From Treponema porcinum (GTDB lineage Bacteria > Spirochaetota > Spirochaetia > Treponematales > Treponemataceae), in the NCBI RefSeq assembly GCF_900167145.1, contig NZ_FUWG01000005.1, positions 1 through 64,000 on the forward strand: a stretch of 64,000 nt of DNA. Direction: 5' to 3'. Shown in pieces: positions 1-9,053 of the stretch. Each line of letters opens with the position of its first letter. The stretch's first letter is position 1. The position numbers were made by a program, and so were the translations under genes. A model generated the notes under the pieces. It searched no databases, was not told the origin of the DNA, and worked only from the letters and a program-made list of their open reading frames with translations.

Positions 1-194
1 CTTCCCATGAGTGCATGAGGTTTTTCTTTGAAATTATTGGATTTTAATCTTCGGAGTTTTGCACGGCTGATTCCGGTTCTTCTCTCAAGCTCCGAAAGGT
101 TGACTTTTGCAAGGTCAAAACAATCCCCTTGCTCCATCTTCATATCTTGGAGCGCTTGTGTTAAACTGACTGTGAAGTCATTATCATTTTTCAT
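1..194 (-). CDS. Transposase N-terminus (IS21-like), cut by window edge
   Basis: The gene reads leftward out of the window, so only the first 64 codons are visible. The ATG at 194 follows a strong ribosome binding site (AGGGAGGAAT). Residues about 32-55 form a helix-turn-helix of the type LSELERRTGISRAKLRRLK, followed by a basic stretch, as at the start of IS21-type and other DDE transposases. The catalytic DDE domain would lie outside the window, so the family assignment rests on the DNA-binding part alone. A plain helix-turn-helix regulator is the alternative. Its position directly beside a 5'-truncated gene fits an inserted element. Confidence 0.55.
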   Translation of the reverse strand, partial: MKNDNDFTVSLTQALQDMKMEQGDCFDLAKVNLSELERRTGISRAKLRRLKSNNFKEKPHALMG

Positions 195-303
195 ATTCCT
201 CCCTGACTGAGTTTCTGGTTACTATTCAGTTTAGAGAGTTTTATTTGATTTGATAATGGCTTTTTTAATTGAACTTATTTTTGGCGATTTCCACTGGACT
301 TAG
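195..303. mobile_element. Probable insertion-sequence end and junction
   Basis: This 109-base stretch lies between the transposase start and an open frame that lacks its usual N-terminus. It is AT-rich and ends in GGCGATTTCCACTGGACTTAG, where a TAG stop in frame with the next gene sits immediately before its first possible start codon. This is what an insertion into a coding gene would leave. Neither a matching inverted repeat nor a target duplication can be seen, because the other end of the element is outside the window, so the exact junction is not defined. Confidence 0.4.
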
Positions 304-1161
304 GTGTGGCTGAAATCGGCGAACTCTAACATCATTGCATACAGCTATAATCTTGAACATAAGCATGATCACAATTTTAATACTGTTAATAATTATGATT
401 TTCTGCAAAATTGTTATTATATTTTTGCTACAACAGAATATGAGAGGAGCATATTAAGAAAACGTTTCGTTTTGAGCAGTATGCGACAAAATTACCCGAA
501 AATTCTATTTGCAGGATTTACACGGTTCGATTTGTATTGCAATAAAAAAGAGTCTTCTCTGCCGAGAAAAAATAAGCCGTTTACAATTTTATATACACCG
601 CGTTGGACAAGCTATAAAAAAATAAAAAGTCAGGGGAGTTCATTTCTTCTGTATATAGACAATTTCATTGACTATGCAAGACAGAATTCTGATATTCAGA
701 TTATTATCAGACTCCATCCTTTAATGATACATCATTATATTGCAGAGAATATCGTATCTCCTGATTATTTTGAAAAACTTGAAAATACTTTTAGACAGCT
801 TGGAAATATACGTTTTGATACTAGCAAAGATTACTTTGACAGTCTGGAAAAGGCAGATGCATTTATAAGTGATTATACTTCTTTGTTAGTAGAATTCTTT
901 ATTTCCCGGAAGCCTGTCATTTATTTGGGAAATGTGAGCTTGTTTAACAAGAATACTAAAAAAATGTGTCAGGCGTTTTACAAGGCAAATTCATGGAATG
1001 AAATTAATAATTTTATCGAGCAGTTAAAAAACGGCTGCGATTTATTTTATGAGAAGAGAAATCGGTTGTTTCCCAAAATTATAAAAAGCTACGGAAAGGC
1101 TTCTGAAAATATCCGCAACATATTGAAAAATAATTTTTATGAAAAAGGAGAACGGCTGTGA
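304..1161 (+). CDS. CDP-glycerol glycerophosphotransferase-like protein, N-terminus missing
   Basis: The 285-residue frame has the C-terminal (nucleotide-binding) half of the TagB/TagF family, which transfers glycerol-phosphate or related alditol-phosphate units from a CDP donor onto a polymer. Visible family motifs are YTPRW near residue 98, RLHP at 136-139 and SDYTSLLVEF at 189-198. The frame opens at a GTG directly after a TAG stop, without a ribosome binding site. The usual N-terminal domain of this family is absent, so the gene is probably 5'-truncated by the adjacent insertion element and may be inactive. It overlaps the following acyltransferase by 4 bases. The base composition is very AT-rich compared with most of the window, which suggests acquired surface-polysaccharide DNA. 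Confidence 0.7.
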   Translation: MWLKSANSNIIAYSYNLEHKHDHNFNTVNNYDFLQNCYYIFATTEYERSILRKRFVLSSMRQNYPKILFAGFTRFDLYCNKKESSLPRKNKPFTILYTPRWTSYKKIKSQGSSFLLYIDNFIDYARQNSDIQIIIRLHPLMIHHYIAENIVSPDYFEKLENTFRQLGNIRFDTSKDYFDSLEKADAFISDYTSLLVEFFISRKPVIYLGNVSLFNKNTKKMCQAFYKANSWNEINNFIEQLKNGCDLFYEKRNRLFPKIIKSYGKASENIRNILKNNFYEKGERL

Positions 1162-2228
1162 TTTTTGCCTACATTATTCTTTTTGCCCTGTTTTTTATTG
1201 ATTGCAAACCGCAATTTATAAAAAACGGGATAAATGAGCGTTTTCTTGAAAAGGAACAGACGCTTCCTATTAAAGGTGTATTTGTTTTGTTAGTCTTTTT
1301 CAGACATTTTCGAGGCTATGTCGATATGGATTACGGAGTATTAAATCATCTTTTTGTTTTATTAGACAGCCGTTCCTCGCAATTGATTGTTACAATGTTT
1401 TTCTTCTATTCGGGATATGGAATTTTTGAGCAAATTAAAAAAAACAAAAGTTACGCTGATAATTTTATTACGCATCGAATACTTCCGACGTATATAAATT
1501 TTGCTTTCTGTGTTCTTATTTATTTTTTGCTATGTATCATAAGAATGAAAGGGATTTTTTTCTCTATGCAAGAAATTATTCTTTCATTCGTAGGCTGGAA
1601 AGATTGTTTTGGAAACTCAAATTGGTTTATGTTCGTTACATTCTGTATCTATATACTTTTGTACGTATCATTTCTGAAAAAATGGAGAAATGATAGATTG
1701 ATTTTCAATATTGTGTTTTTCAATTTTCTTACAATTGGACTCGCTGTTATTTTATTCATTTATAAGAAACATTACTGGTATAATACACTTTTCTGTTTTA
1801 ATCTTGGAATATGGTATAGCAATTACAAGCAACAGATAGAATCCTTTTTAAAAATTTCAAAAAATTACGCAATCATTTTTGTCATAAGTGTAATAAGTTT
1901 TTTGGTTTCATTTTTCCTAATCGAAACGCAATCTCCGCTTTTTATTATAAAAGCCTTGCTGTTTACCGTTTTATTTGTCTTGTGTCAAATGAAGTTTTTG
2001 TTTACTCCATCTAAAATATATTCGCAACTGGGAAAACACATTTTCTCTGTATATATGCTCCAAAGAATTCCATTCATACTGCTTACGGACTTAGCATTAA
2101 ACAAAAATATCTATTTGTTTTTTATAGGCACTTTGATTTCAACAATAGCAATTGCAACTGTATATGACTGTTTTATTGTTGTTTTCTCTAAGTACATAAC
2201 AAAACTTCGGACAAAACTATTTCACTAG
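1158..2228 (+). CDS. Membrane acyltransferase (acyltransferase-3 family)
   Basis: This 356-residue integral membrane protein has about ten hydrophobic segments. Near residue 40 it has the pattern IKGVFVLLVFFRHF, matching the R/K-G-...-H signature at the first helix of acyltransferase-3 (OafA/WecH-like) enzymes, which O-acylate sugars of surface polysaccharides. It starts at a GTG that overlaps the stop of the glycerophosphotransferase gene, so the two were probably one transcription unit. It converges with the flippase gene and the 3' ends overlap by 12 bases. The gene is strongly AT-rich: one sampled 60-base line (1741-1800) holds only 14 G/C. The acyl donor and the acceptor sugar cannot be told from sequence. 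Confidence 0.75.
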   Translation: MIFAYIILFALFFIDCKPQFIKNGINERFLEKEQTLPIKGVFVLLVFFRHFRGYVDMDYGVLNHLFVLLDSRSSQLIVTMFFFYSGYGIFEQIKKNKSYADNFITHRILPTYINFAFCVLIYFLLCIIRMKGIFFSMQEIILSFVGWKDCFGNSNWFMFVTFCIYILLYVSFLKKWRNDRLIFNIVFFNFLTIGLAVILFIYKKHYWYNTLFCFNLGIWYSNYKQQIESFLKISKNYAIIFVISVISFLVSFFLIETQSPLFIIKALLFTVLFVLCQMKFLFTPSKIYSQLGKHIFSVYMLQRIPFILLTDLALNKNIYLFFIGTLISTIAIATVYDCFIVVFSKYITKLRTKLFH

Positions 2229-3668
2229 TTTATTCTTTAGCTTTGATGGCAATAATGGAATAAAATGTTTCCACTGCTTAAAAAGACTCAGCAAAAGAAT
2301 ATATATTACTGTAATAATTGAACCTTTTACAATAAATGACAAAATATTGTTTTGTATTGAGATAAAATGTGTTATACTCCACATCAATGTACACAGGATA
2401 ATCAGAATTGAAAAGTCCGGTAAGATGGCGGACAGGAAAGATGAAAATGGCTTTTCCATTGTTTTTTTGATGAGTATGTAATATATCGTAAAGAAATGAG
2501 AGATTAATGCTATTGATATGTACAATGATATAATTTGAATGTCTTTAGATGCTGTTCCTGCAATTAAAGCAAAAATTATAATTGCAGTATTAAAAACGGT
2601 AACAAAAAAATGGCTTTTTGTATCATTTAATGCTGCAAAGATTGAGCCTGTCGTTCCTCCAATCATCTGAGTCCAAATAGCCAGACTCATATATTTAAAA
2701 CAGACGGCGGCGCTTTTCCATTGAGCACCATATAAAATTGCGATGATTTCATCTGAGCAGATAAAACAAACGGCTGTAACTAAAACTCCTATCAGAGAAA
2801 GCAGTTTTACAACTTTCATATATTTATCATATATTATGTGTTTATCATTTTGATAATCGCTCAAAATAGGATGCAATGTAGGAGAAATAACATTTGTTAA
2901 ATTCTGCACTGGATAAAGCATAAAATGATATGCTTTATTATATTGTGCAAGTGCTTCATTTCCTAATGATTTTCCGATTATAAGTTTATCAAGATTTCTT
3001 GAAAAATAATTTAGAAAATTAAACAAAAAATTATACCCGGAGTAAGAAAAAATTGATTTAAGAATATTCCAATTTACTTTTCGGACAAAACGAACTTTTA
3101 TATTTTTCAGATTCCAAAGAAAAATCAACAGACTTGAAACAACTGACTGAATGACAAGTGCATAATATTTGAAATTAAATATAGCTAAAACGATTGTTAT
3201 CCCATAGGTTAGCAAAGAAACGACTATTAAGCGTAAACCTATTAAAAAGAATTTTTTTTCTCGACGCAAAAGACCGTCTGGAATTGCATTTATAGAATTA
3301 AAAAAAATAGAAACAGAAAGAAGCAGACATATCGGAAGATATACTTTATTGTTAAAAAAGAGACATATCGGATAGGCTAACAAAATAAAAACAAAAGTAA
3401 GTGCGAGACCAAAATAAATTGAAAAAGTAAAAAGAGAATTTACATCATCTTGACAGAATTCTTTTCTTTGAATTACTGCAATTCCAAGTCCGCAGTTAGA
3501 CAGAACGATAAAAAATGATGAGAATACGGTTACTATTGCAACTATGCCGTAGTCATTTGGTGTCAGTATTCTGGAGAGTATAGCTGAAAATAATATTCCC
3601 AAAAATATATTTATATATTTTGAAACACCTGTTATAAGAGATGCTTTTTTTATAGATGCTTCGCCCAT
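2217..3668 (-). CDS. Polysaccharide flippase (Wzx-like, MOP superfamily)
   Basis: A 483-residue protein with 12 to 14 predicted membrane helices. It begins with the MOP/RfbX pattern ASIKKASLITGVSKYINIFLG, followed by LSRILTPNDYGIVAIV, which is typical of lipopolysaccharide O-unit and capsule flippases (COG2244). Such proteins move undecaprenyl-linked repeat units across the inner membrane. It lies downstream of the Wzi-like gene on the same strand, after a gap of 117 bases, and is AT-rich like the acyltransferase. Together they suggest a capsule or exopolysaccharide system. The Wzx polymer type and partners (Wzy, Wza) are not in the window. Confidence 0.85.
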   Translation of the reverse strand: MGEASIKKASLITGVSKYINIFLGILFSAILSRILTPNDYGIVAIVTVFSSFFIVLSNCGLGIAVIQRKEFCQDDVNSLFTFSIYFGLALTFVFILLAYPICLFFNNKVYLPICLLLSVSIFFNSINAIPDGLLRREKKFFLIGLRLIVVSLLTYGITIVLAIFNFKYYALVIQSVVSSLLIFLWNLKNIKVRFVRKVNWNILKSIFSYSGYNFLFNFLNYFSRNLDKLIIGKSLGNEALAQYNKAYHFMLYPVQNLTNVISPTLHPILSDYQNDKHIIYDKYMKVVKLLSLIGVLVTAVCFICSDEIIAILYGAQWKSAAVCFKYMSLAIWTQMIGGTTGSIFAALNDTKSHFFVTVFNTAIIIFALIAGTASKDIQIISLYISIALISHFFTIYYILIKKTMEKPFSSFLSAILPDFSILIILCTLMWSITHFISIQNNILSFIVKGSIITVIYILLLSLFKQWKHFIPLLPSKLKNKLVK

Positions 3669-3697
3669 GATTTATCTCACAAAGTTATTTTTCTTTG

Positions 3698-3703
3698 ATT
3701 ATA
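3698..3703 (-). promoter_or_regulatory. Candidate -10 box for the flippase gene
   Basis: On the minus strand a perfect TATAAT lies 29 bases upstream of the flippase ATG, but the -35 position at 17-base spacing (TTTCTT) is poor. It could give the flippase its own transcript in addition to read-through from the Wzi-like gene. Confidence 0.3.
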
Positions 3704-3785
3704 CTTTATTTTTCAGAGAAAAGAAACTGTATATTTCCATTTATCAACTCAAGAGCGTTGGGGCTGCTTGTAGTGCCAACTCAAA

Positions 3786-5501
3786 TCAAAAGATATATTT
3801 TGCTGTTAAAGAGAACTGTGCGTTCCAACGCTCTGTAACACCTCTTTCATTTGTAAAAAATGGGTGATTGTCATATTGAGCAACAATATGTGTACTTAGC
3901 AAAAACGATTTGGCAAGCCAAATATCAGCACCTGTTCCGATGTTTAAAACAACTCGTATGCCGTGTTCTCGTTCGTTATTTGGCTGCTCCTTTGTCAAAT
4001 ACCACGTATAGTCAAGATCTGGATTAACTCGCTGTACGAAAAAATTAAACGCTCCGAATGGGCAGTAGAGATCAAATCCTAGATATTGACTGTTTCCTCC
4101 TGTCATAGATGCGCCAAGCCATTGTCCCTGATTTGTATATCCTTGTTTTATAATATGATGTGCATAGAATGTTGTCGGCCATAGAAGCTCATAATCACGA
4201 GAAGACTCAAGATCTGTGCATTCTAAGGTTATTTTTCCTTTTACCGTATCAGAAAAATAAACTGATTTTCTGATACCGGCTGTCCAACCTTGTGTATGGA
4301 ATGGATACATAAAAATTCTACTAATAGTTGAAGAAAAATCATTACGCCCCCATTCAAAATACATTTCGAGACCAGCTTTTTCAAACATCCAGTCTGCTGT
4401 GAATGAAAAACGCTGATCGCTGGCATCATCACCACCAGAAGAATCAAATGGAAGGTATATATGAAATAATGAGTATTTATCCATGGCATTCCATTTGCTC
4501 AGCATTGTTCTGTTTAAACCGAACGTCAAGTCTGTAACCGGAAGTCTCCATGCAATAGAAAATCCTGATATTAAGTTATTGTCGTTATCATCATCGTTAT
4601 CAAAATAATCAGATTCTGACAGTTTTCCCCACCAGGCGCGTGCTTCTATATCGCCAAGATACCATTTAAAATATGGAAAATAAACAGAAGTCTTTCTCAC
4701 TCCTATGTCGATTTTCGGATATGATGCAGCATTATTTGAATGGATAATAGGGTTGAGCTGCGCAGGACCGAGCCAGATTGTCTGTGTTCCGAATCCGATA
4801 GTCAGTGAGTGCCATGAATAACGGATTTCCGCATCCCCCCAGTCGAATGTCCAGAATGAACTATCACCAAAGCGTTGCGGTGCATCGATTGATGTTACGC
4901 CGTAGTAGCCGTATTCAGATGCTTTGCCAGCATAGGTTGTCGGATTGCCGTCTTTATCAACTCCTGCATAATTGGGAGTTATGTAATCAAAAGATGCATT
5001 CTGACTGAAACTCAGTTGCGGCTTTACCGTAAGTTCAAGGCCGTAAGCTTCAAGGCGGACGCCGACTGTAAGGGAGGTGTTGTAGCCTTTTCCCTGCCAC
5101 AGTGCACCGTCGTTCTGTCCGTATGGAGCAGCTGTGTTATAGGAATTGTACCATTCAGGACCGTACAGTTTTACAAACATTCCCTGCGGAACTCCTTTTA
5201 AGTAGAACGACTCAGACTGTTCCTGCGGCTGCCACAGGGCGCGCTTTGAGCCAAGATTATTATTCTGCCACGGATGAGAAAGTTCTGTTCCGCCGGCGGT
5301 TTCTTCTTTTTCTGTAAAGTTCCATTCAGAATCACTTAAAGTGCGGTAGTTTAGGGAAGGGCGTATTGTAATTCCCTGAATGGAAAGAAAATCATAGTAT
5401 TCTTCTTCTGTAGATTTCAATGCTTCCTGTGAAAATGAAGCATACGTAAGAACTGTAACTGTAAGAAACAGACATATCCTGTAAAAATAAACCTTTTTCA
5501 T
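3786..5501 (-). CDS. Capsule assembly Wzi family outer-membrane protein
   Basis: The start is placed at the ATG at 5501 because the protein then begins with a clear signal peptide (MKKVYFYRICLFLTVTVLTY, cleavage near ASFSQ). The frame itself opens 19 codons earlier. The rest of the 571 residues is rich in aromatic residues and alternating beta-strand patterns, with the motifs IGFGTQTIWLGP, KTSVYFPYFKWYLG and RAWWGKLSES and a C-terminal strand ending in F, as in beta-barrels. This matches the Wzi capsule-assembly family (PF14052), in which the barrel sits in the outer membrane and helps hold polysaccharide at the surface. It is followed on the same strand by the flippase. Base composition is less extreme than in the genes to its left. 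Confidence 0.75.
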   Translation of the reverse strand: MKKVYFYRICLFLTVTVLTYASFSQEALKSTEEEYYDFLSIQGITIRPSLNYRTLSDSEWNFTEKEETAGGTELSHPWQNNNLGSKRALWQPQEQSESFYLKGVPQGMFVKLYGPEWYNSYNTAAPYGQNDGALWQGKGYNTSLTVGVRLEAYGLELTVKPQLSFSQNASFDYITPNYAGVDKDGNPTTYAGKASEYGYYGVTSIDAPQRFGDSSFWTFDWGDAEIRYSWHSLTIGFGTQTIWLGPAQLNPIIHSNNAASYPKIDIGVRKTSVYFPYFKWYLGDIEARAWWGKLSESDYFDNDDDNDNNLISGFSIAWRLPVTDLTFGLNRTMLSKWNAMDKYSLFHIYLPFDSSGGDDASDQRFSFTADWMFEKAGLEMYFEWGRNDFSSTISRIFMYPFHTQGWTAGIRKSVYFSDTVKGKITLECTDLESSRDYELLWPTTFYAHHIIKQGYTNQGQWLGASMTGGNSQYLGFDLYCPFGAFNFFVQRVNPDLDYTWYLTKEQPNNEREHGIRVVLNIGTGADIWLAKSFLLSTHIVAQYDNHPFFTNERGVTERWNAQFSLTAKYIF

Positions 5502-5659
5502 TCTTTTATGATAAAGAAAATTCTGTTTTGTGTAAATTATGTTAAAACCGGCAGTCATTCAACAGACAGAACAATCTTAATCTGTTGACTTTTTCAGGAA
5601 TTTATCTGACAATTTTCCGGTACTTTTTATACAAGGACAGTAATTATAGAGATCTGAAT

Positions 5660-7156
5660 ATGCTCAACATAAATAACAATTCTAATGCAATAAAAAAGAA
5701 GATTCTTGTGCGTCTAGCGCAGCTGCAGCTGGAAGGAAGGCTTACGGACAGGGAAGTAAATGCCATTCCCAAGGAAATCATTCCAAAAGATGCAAAGCCT
5801 TTTTCTTGCTGCATCTATCACGACCGCGAACTTATAAAAATGCGGACGCTTGCACGACTTGGTTTTTCCATTGAAAAATACGATGAAGACAAAGAGATTT
5901 CTGACTATGCGGAAGAAGCTCTTGAGCGCGATAAGCCTACATGGCCTATGCTTACAGTTCTTCACGAGGCGTGCAATGCCTGTGTAAAGCAGGATTATAT
6001 GGTAACAAATGCCTGTCAGGGATGTTTTGCCCGTCCGTGTATGATGAACTGTCCTAAGAAAGCAATTAATATTGTTCATCATGCGCATATTGATGCGGCA
6101 AAATGCATTCACTGCGGGCTCTGCGCACAGAACTGTCCGTATCATGCAATTATAAAAATCACCGTTCCGTGTGAGGCTGCCTGCCCGGTTGGCGCAATTT
6201 CAAAAGGTGCTGACGGTCATGAAGTTATTGACTATCACAAGTGCATTTTCTGCGGAAACTGCATGAGGGAATGTCCGTTTGGCGCTATGATGGATAAAAG
6301 CCAGCTTGTTGACGTAATAAAGCATATCATGCAAAAAAAACGGCGGGTAACGGCGCTGTATGCTCCGGCAATTGCAAGTCAGTTTAAAATTCAGCCGGCA
6401 CAGTTTGAAACGGCACTGCTTTCTGCCGGTTTTGATATAGTTCTTGAAGTTGCGCTTGGGGCGGATATATGCGCTGAAAAAGAGGCAGGTGAATTTGAGG
6501 AACGTATGGCGCGCGGAGACAAGGTTATGACTACATCCTGCTGTTCTGCATACGTCCGCGCAGTCCGTAAGCACGTTCCGGAACTTATTCCGTGCGTAAG
6601 CGAAACTCGTTCTCCGATGCATTACACTGCGGAACTTGCAAAGAAAAATGATCCTGACTGCATTACCGTATTCATAGGTCCGTGCCTTGCAAAGCGCCGC
6701 GAGGGAATGGATGACGAGTGCGTTGACTACGTGCTTACTGTTGAAGAAATAGACGCATTTTTTTCTGCAAAAAATATCGAGCTTTCAAAGCTTGTGCCGG
6801 CAGAAAAGCATAAGAATGTTCCTACGCAAAGTGCGCGGAATTTTGCAAAGACCGGCGGTGTTGCGCAGGCGGTAAAGGTTCGCCTTAAGCATCCGGAAAT
6901 TCTTAAGGCAGATATTATTGACGGTCTGAACAAAGCCGGCATGGAAAAACTGAAATTCTACGGTCAGATAAACGTAGGAAACATTCAGCCTGAACCGGAA
7001 CACGGAAATCTTGTTGAAGTAATGGCGTGTCCTGGCGGCTGTATTGCAGGACCGTCTGCCATAACGAATGTAAAAGCCGCAACTGTTCTTCTTGAACGCT
7101 ACGTAAAGGAAGGTTTAGAAGATAAAACTGAAAATCAGAAAAATACAGACGGCTGA
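5660..7156 (+). CDS. [FeFe] hydrogenase, group B type
   Basis: The ATG at 5660 is preferred; 25 further codons upstream carry no ribosome binding site or family similarity. The 498-residue protein has ferredoxin-type clusters at about residues 149-159 (CIHCGLCAQNCP) and 195-205 (CIFCGNCMRECP), with more cysteines before them. The H-cluster motifs follow: TSCCSAY near 292, IGPCLAKRRE near 341 and EVMACPGGC near 453. These are the L1-L3 motifs of [FeFe] hydrogenases, and the TSCCSAY form and N-terminal region fit the group B1/B3 type, a cytosolic monomeric enzyme of fermentative bacteria. The likely partner is ferredoxin, and the direction (hydrogen production or uptake) is not certain. The maturases HydG and HydF lie about 18 kb away. 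Confidence 0.92.
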   Translation: MLNINNNSNAIKKKILVRLAQLQLEGRLTDREVNAIPKEIIPKDAKPFSCCIYHDRELIKMRTLARLGFSIEKYDEDKEISDYAEEALERDKPTWPMLTVLHEACNACVKQDYMVTNACQGCFARPCMMNCPKKAINIVHHAHIDAAKCIHCGLCAQNCPYHAIIKITVPCEAACPVGAISKGADGHEVIDYHKCIFCGNCMRECPFGAMMDKSQLVDVIKHIMQKKRRVTALYAPAIASQFKIQPAQFETALLSAGFDIVLEVALGADICAEKEAGEFEERMARGDKVMTTSCCSAYVRAVRKHVPELIPCVSETRSPMHYTAELAKKNDPDCITVFIGPCLAKRREGMDDECVDYVLTVEEIDAFFSAKNIELSKLVPAEKHKNVPTQSARNFAKTGGVAQAVKVRLKHPEILKADIIDGLNKAGMEKLKFYGQINVGNIQPEPEHGNLVEVMACPGGCIAGPSAITNVKAATVLLERYVKEGLEDKTENQKNTDG

Positions 7157-7166
7157 TAACTACATT

Positions 7167-7217
7167 CAAGGTTAACACTAAAAAATACTCAATAGGATTT
7201 ATTCAGTGTTAACCTTG
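7167..7217. repeat. 13-bp perfect inverted repeat
   Basis: CAAGGTTAACACT at 7167-7179 is the exact reverse complement of AGTGTTAACCTTG at 7205-7217, with a 25-base AT-rich spacer. It lies just after the hydrogenase stop codon and before a separate terminator. It has no T-run, so it is not itself a typical terminator. Confidence 0.85.
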
Positions 7218-7230
7218 GTCAAACAAAAAA

Positions 7231-7275
7231 AACGGCGGCTTGCATTAAAATATAAATGAAGCCGCCGTTTTTTTT
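7231..7275. terminator. Bidirectional rho-independent terminator
   Basis: AACGGCGGCTT (7231-7241) pairs with AAGCCGCCGTT (7259-7269). T-runs follow on both strands: eight Ts to the right and an A-run to the left that reads as Ts on the minus strand. It serves both the hydrogenase gene and the convergent p83/100-like gene. Confidence 0.9.
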
Positions 7276-7291
7276 GATGTGTTATAAAAAG

Positions 7292-8923
7292 TTATTTTGC
7301 ATTTGCATCGTTATATGACGAACTTACGGCATTTTTTACCGTTAAATCTGACTTATTAAGAAGCTTTACGGCACCGTCTGCGCCTGTAACGATTATGTAC
7401 TGGCTTGCGACGGTCACCGGCGTACTGCTTTTTACTGCAACAGGAGACTTCAGTTTTAGGGAAAGATTCTGGTCATATTTTGCAAGCACCCATGAAGAAC
7501 CGTCTTTTATTACGCAGTAATAATCGCTTCCGTCCTGAATGAGCACTGAATTTTCCGCAACAATTTCATTGCTTTCTGCCTGAATTTCCATAGTATCTGG
7601 CGAAAGAAGGATAAGTTTTACGGCACCGTTTCTTGAATTTTCTCCTGCAATGGCGATAAAACTGTCTCCTGCCTGGAATATTGTTCTGTTACGGATATAG
7701 GTTACAGGAGATGCCTTTATAATCTGTCCGTTATTCGTATTGATTTTTATCATACCGGAAAGCATTGAAGCTTCATTTGTAAGTTCAATTCCGTATGCGG
7801 AAGGTGCGGCTGCATCAGCAATTTCCTTTTTAATGACTTCCTGCTGATCCTGTGCAATAACCTTGCGTTCTTCCTGTGCTTCTGTATTCTTTTTGTCTGC
7901 AACAGCCTGCTGTTCAGCTGCCGTCTGCTTTGCTTCTTCTGCAACAGCCTGCTGTTTCTGCTCGGCGGTCTGCTGCTGTTCGTATTCAGCCTGCTTTTCT
8001 TCTGCAATTGCCTGTTTTTCTTTGGCTTCTGCCTGTGCCTGTCTGTCATCAGGATTTGCTTCGGCAGTTTTCTGTGCTTCTTTTGCCTGTTCCTTTGCAG
8101 TTTCGGCTTCTTTTTTTACTTCCTGCGTTTTTGTTTTTTCTGCCTCAAGCTTTTTCTGTTCTTCAACGGCTGTTTTCTGTGCAGCCTGTGCTTTTTCTGT
8201 TGCCTGTTCGGCTTCACGTTCCTTTATGTCGACCATATTTTTGCGGCTTTCGATGTTTTTATCATCGTCTTCCTGCATATTCTTTACGACCTGAGAATCA
8301 CTGATAACAGATGTGTCTACAGTGCTTATTCCGCCGTTTACGTCAAAAAGCGGAATGACTATCTGCGAGGCGCCCGGCCAGTCTTTATAGTTCACTGAAA
8401 GTCCGCAGTTTGAAGATGTAAGGTTATCGGTTACGATTTTTTTATACTTGTTCTGGAATGAGGTAAAGTCTGCGCGGTAAACGGCATTATAAACAGTTAC
8501 AAATACAGCCACTGTTTCAGCATCTTTTTCAGAATAGCCGTAAGCAGATGAAAGATAGGAAGCTATGATATGGCGAAGGTTATCTATGTGGTCAACAGCA
8601 GCATCTTTTCCAATAAGAATTATGTCTGCATCAAGCTTTGATTTTTCGTTTTCGTCAACAGCGTGAATGACTGAATAACGTGCAGATGAGCCGGCGGTCA
8701 TTTTTTCAGACGGACTCTTTGAGATTTCCGCACCAAGGTCAGAGCCGAGTTTTTTTATGCTCTCAAGGGAGTCAATTTTTGCGTGAGGACCTGTATAGTT
8801 GATGAACACGATTGTGTCCGCAGTTCCTGTGCTTTTAAGTTCGGTTTCGTTTACTTCAAGTGCAGAAAGCGGCAGTGCAAGAAGAAACAGCACCCCTGCA
8901 AATATGGCAAAATGAGATTTCAT
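7292..8923 (-). CDS. p83/100-family exported antigen homologue
   Basis: The start is the ATG at 8923, seven bases after a GGAGG box; it gives a clean signal peptide (MKSHFAIFAGVLFLLALPLS, cleavage near ALE). The mature protein has an N-terminal domain of about 200 residues, a long Ala/Glu/Lys/Gln-rich coiled coil at roughly residues 220-375, and a C-terminal beta-rich domain. This is the layout of the spirochaetal p83/100 antigens known from Borrelia and Treponema, whose biochemical function is unresolved. The low complexity of the coiled coil produces long open frames in other phases, which are not genes. It lies downstream of no close neighbour and appears to be transcribed alone, ending at the terminator at 7231-7275. 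Confidence 0.8.
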   Translation of the reverse strand: MKSHFAIFAGVLFLLALPLSALEVNETELKSTGTADTIVFINYTGPHAKIDSLESIKKLGSDLGAEISKSPSEKMTAGSSARYSVIHAVDENEKSKLDADIILIGKDAAVDHIDNLRHIIASYLSSAYGYSEKDAETVAVFVTVYNAVYRADFTSFQNKYKKIVTDNLTSSNCGLSVNYKDWPGASQIVIPLFDVNGGISTVDTSVISDSQVVKNMQEDDDKNIESRKNMVDIKEREAEQATEKAQAAQKTAVEEQKKLEAEKTKTQEVKKEAETAKEQAKEAQKTAEANPDDRQAQAEAKEKQAIAEEKQAEYEQQQTAEQKQQAVAEEAKQTAAEQQAVADKKNTEAQEERKVIAQDQQEVIKKEIADAAAPSAYGIELTNEASMLSGMIKINTNNGQIIKASPVTYIRNRTIFQAGDSFIAIAGENSRNGAVKLILLSPDTMEIQAESNEIVAENSVLIQDGSDYYCVIKDGSSWVLAKYDQNLSLKLKSPVAVKSSTPVTVASQYIIVTGADGAVKLLNKSDLTVKNAVSSSYNDANAK

Positions 8924-9053
8924 ATATCCTCCAATATTATATTGCAATTTGTTTTTACTGTGATAAAAATCAAGCATTATTATACAATGAAAGAGACAGT
9001 TTATCCATAATAATCTGCTTTGTTTTTAATAAGATATTGTAGTGAGCAGGGAG

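Noticed and set aside
3752..3834. Inverted repeat AGAGCGTTGG / CCAACGCTCT as a terminator of the Wzi-like gene
   Set aside because: The arms are 63 bases apart, one lies inside the coding end, and there is no T-run.
5585..5659. Longer N-terminus of the hydrogenase
   Set aside because: The extra 25 codons do not resemble the family, and the ATG at 5660 gives the usual start.
7863..8304. Long open frames opposite the p83/100 coiled coil
   Set aside because: They are produced by the repetitive codons of the coiled coil, have no ribosome binding sites, and encode Cys/Ser/Ala or Gln/Leu-rich strings.
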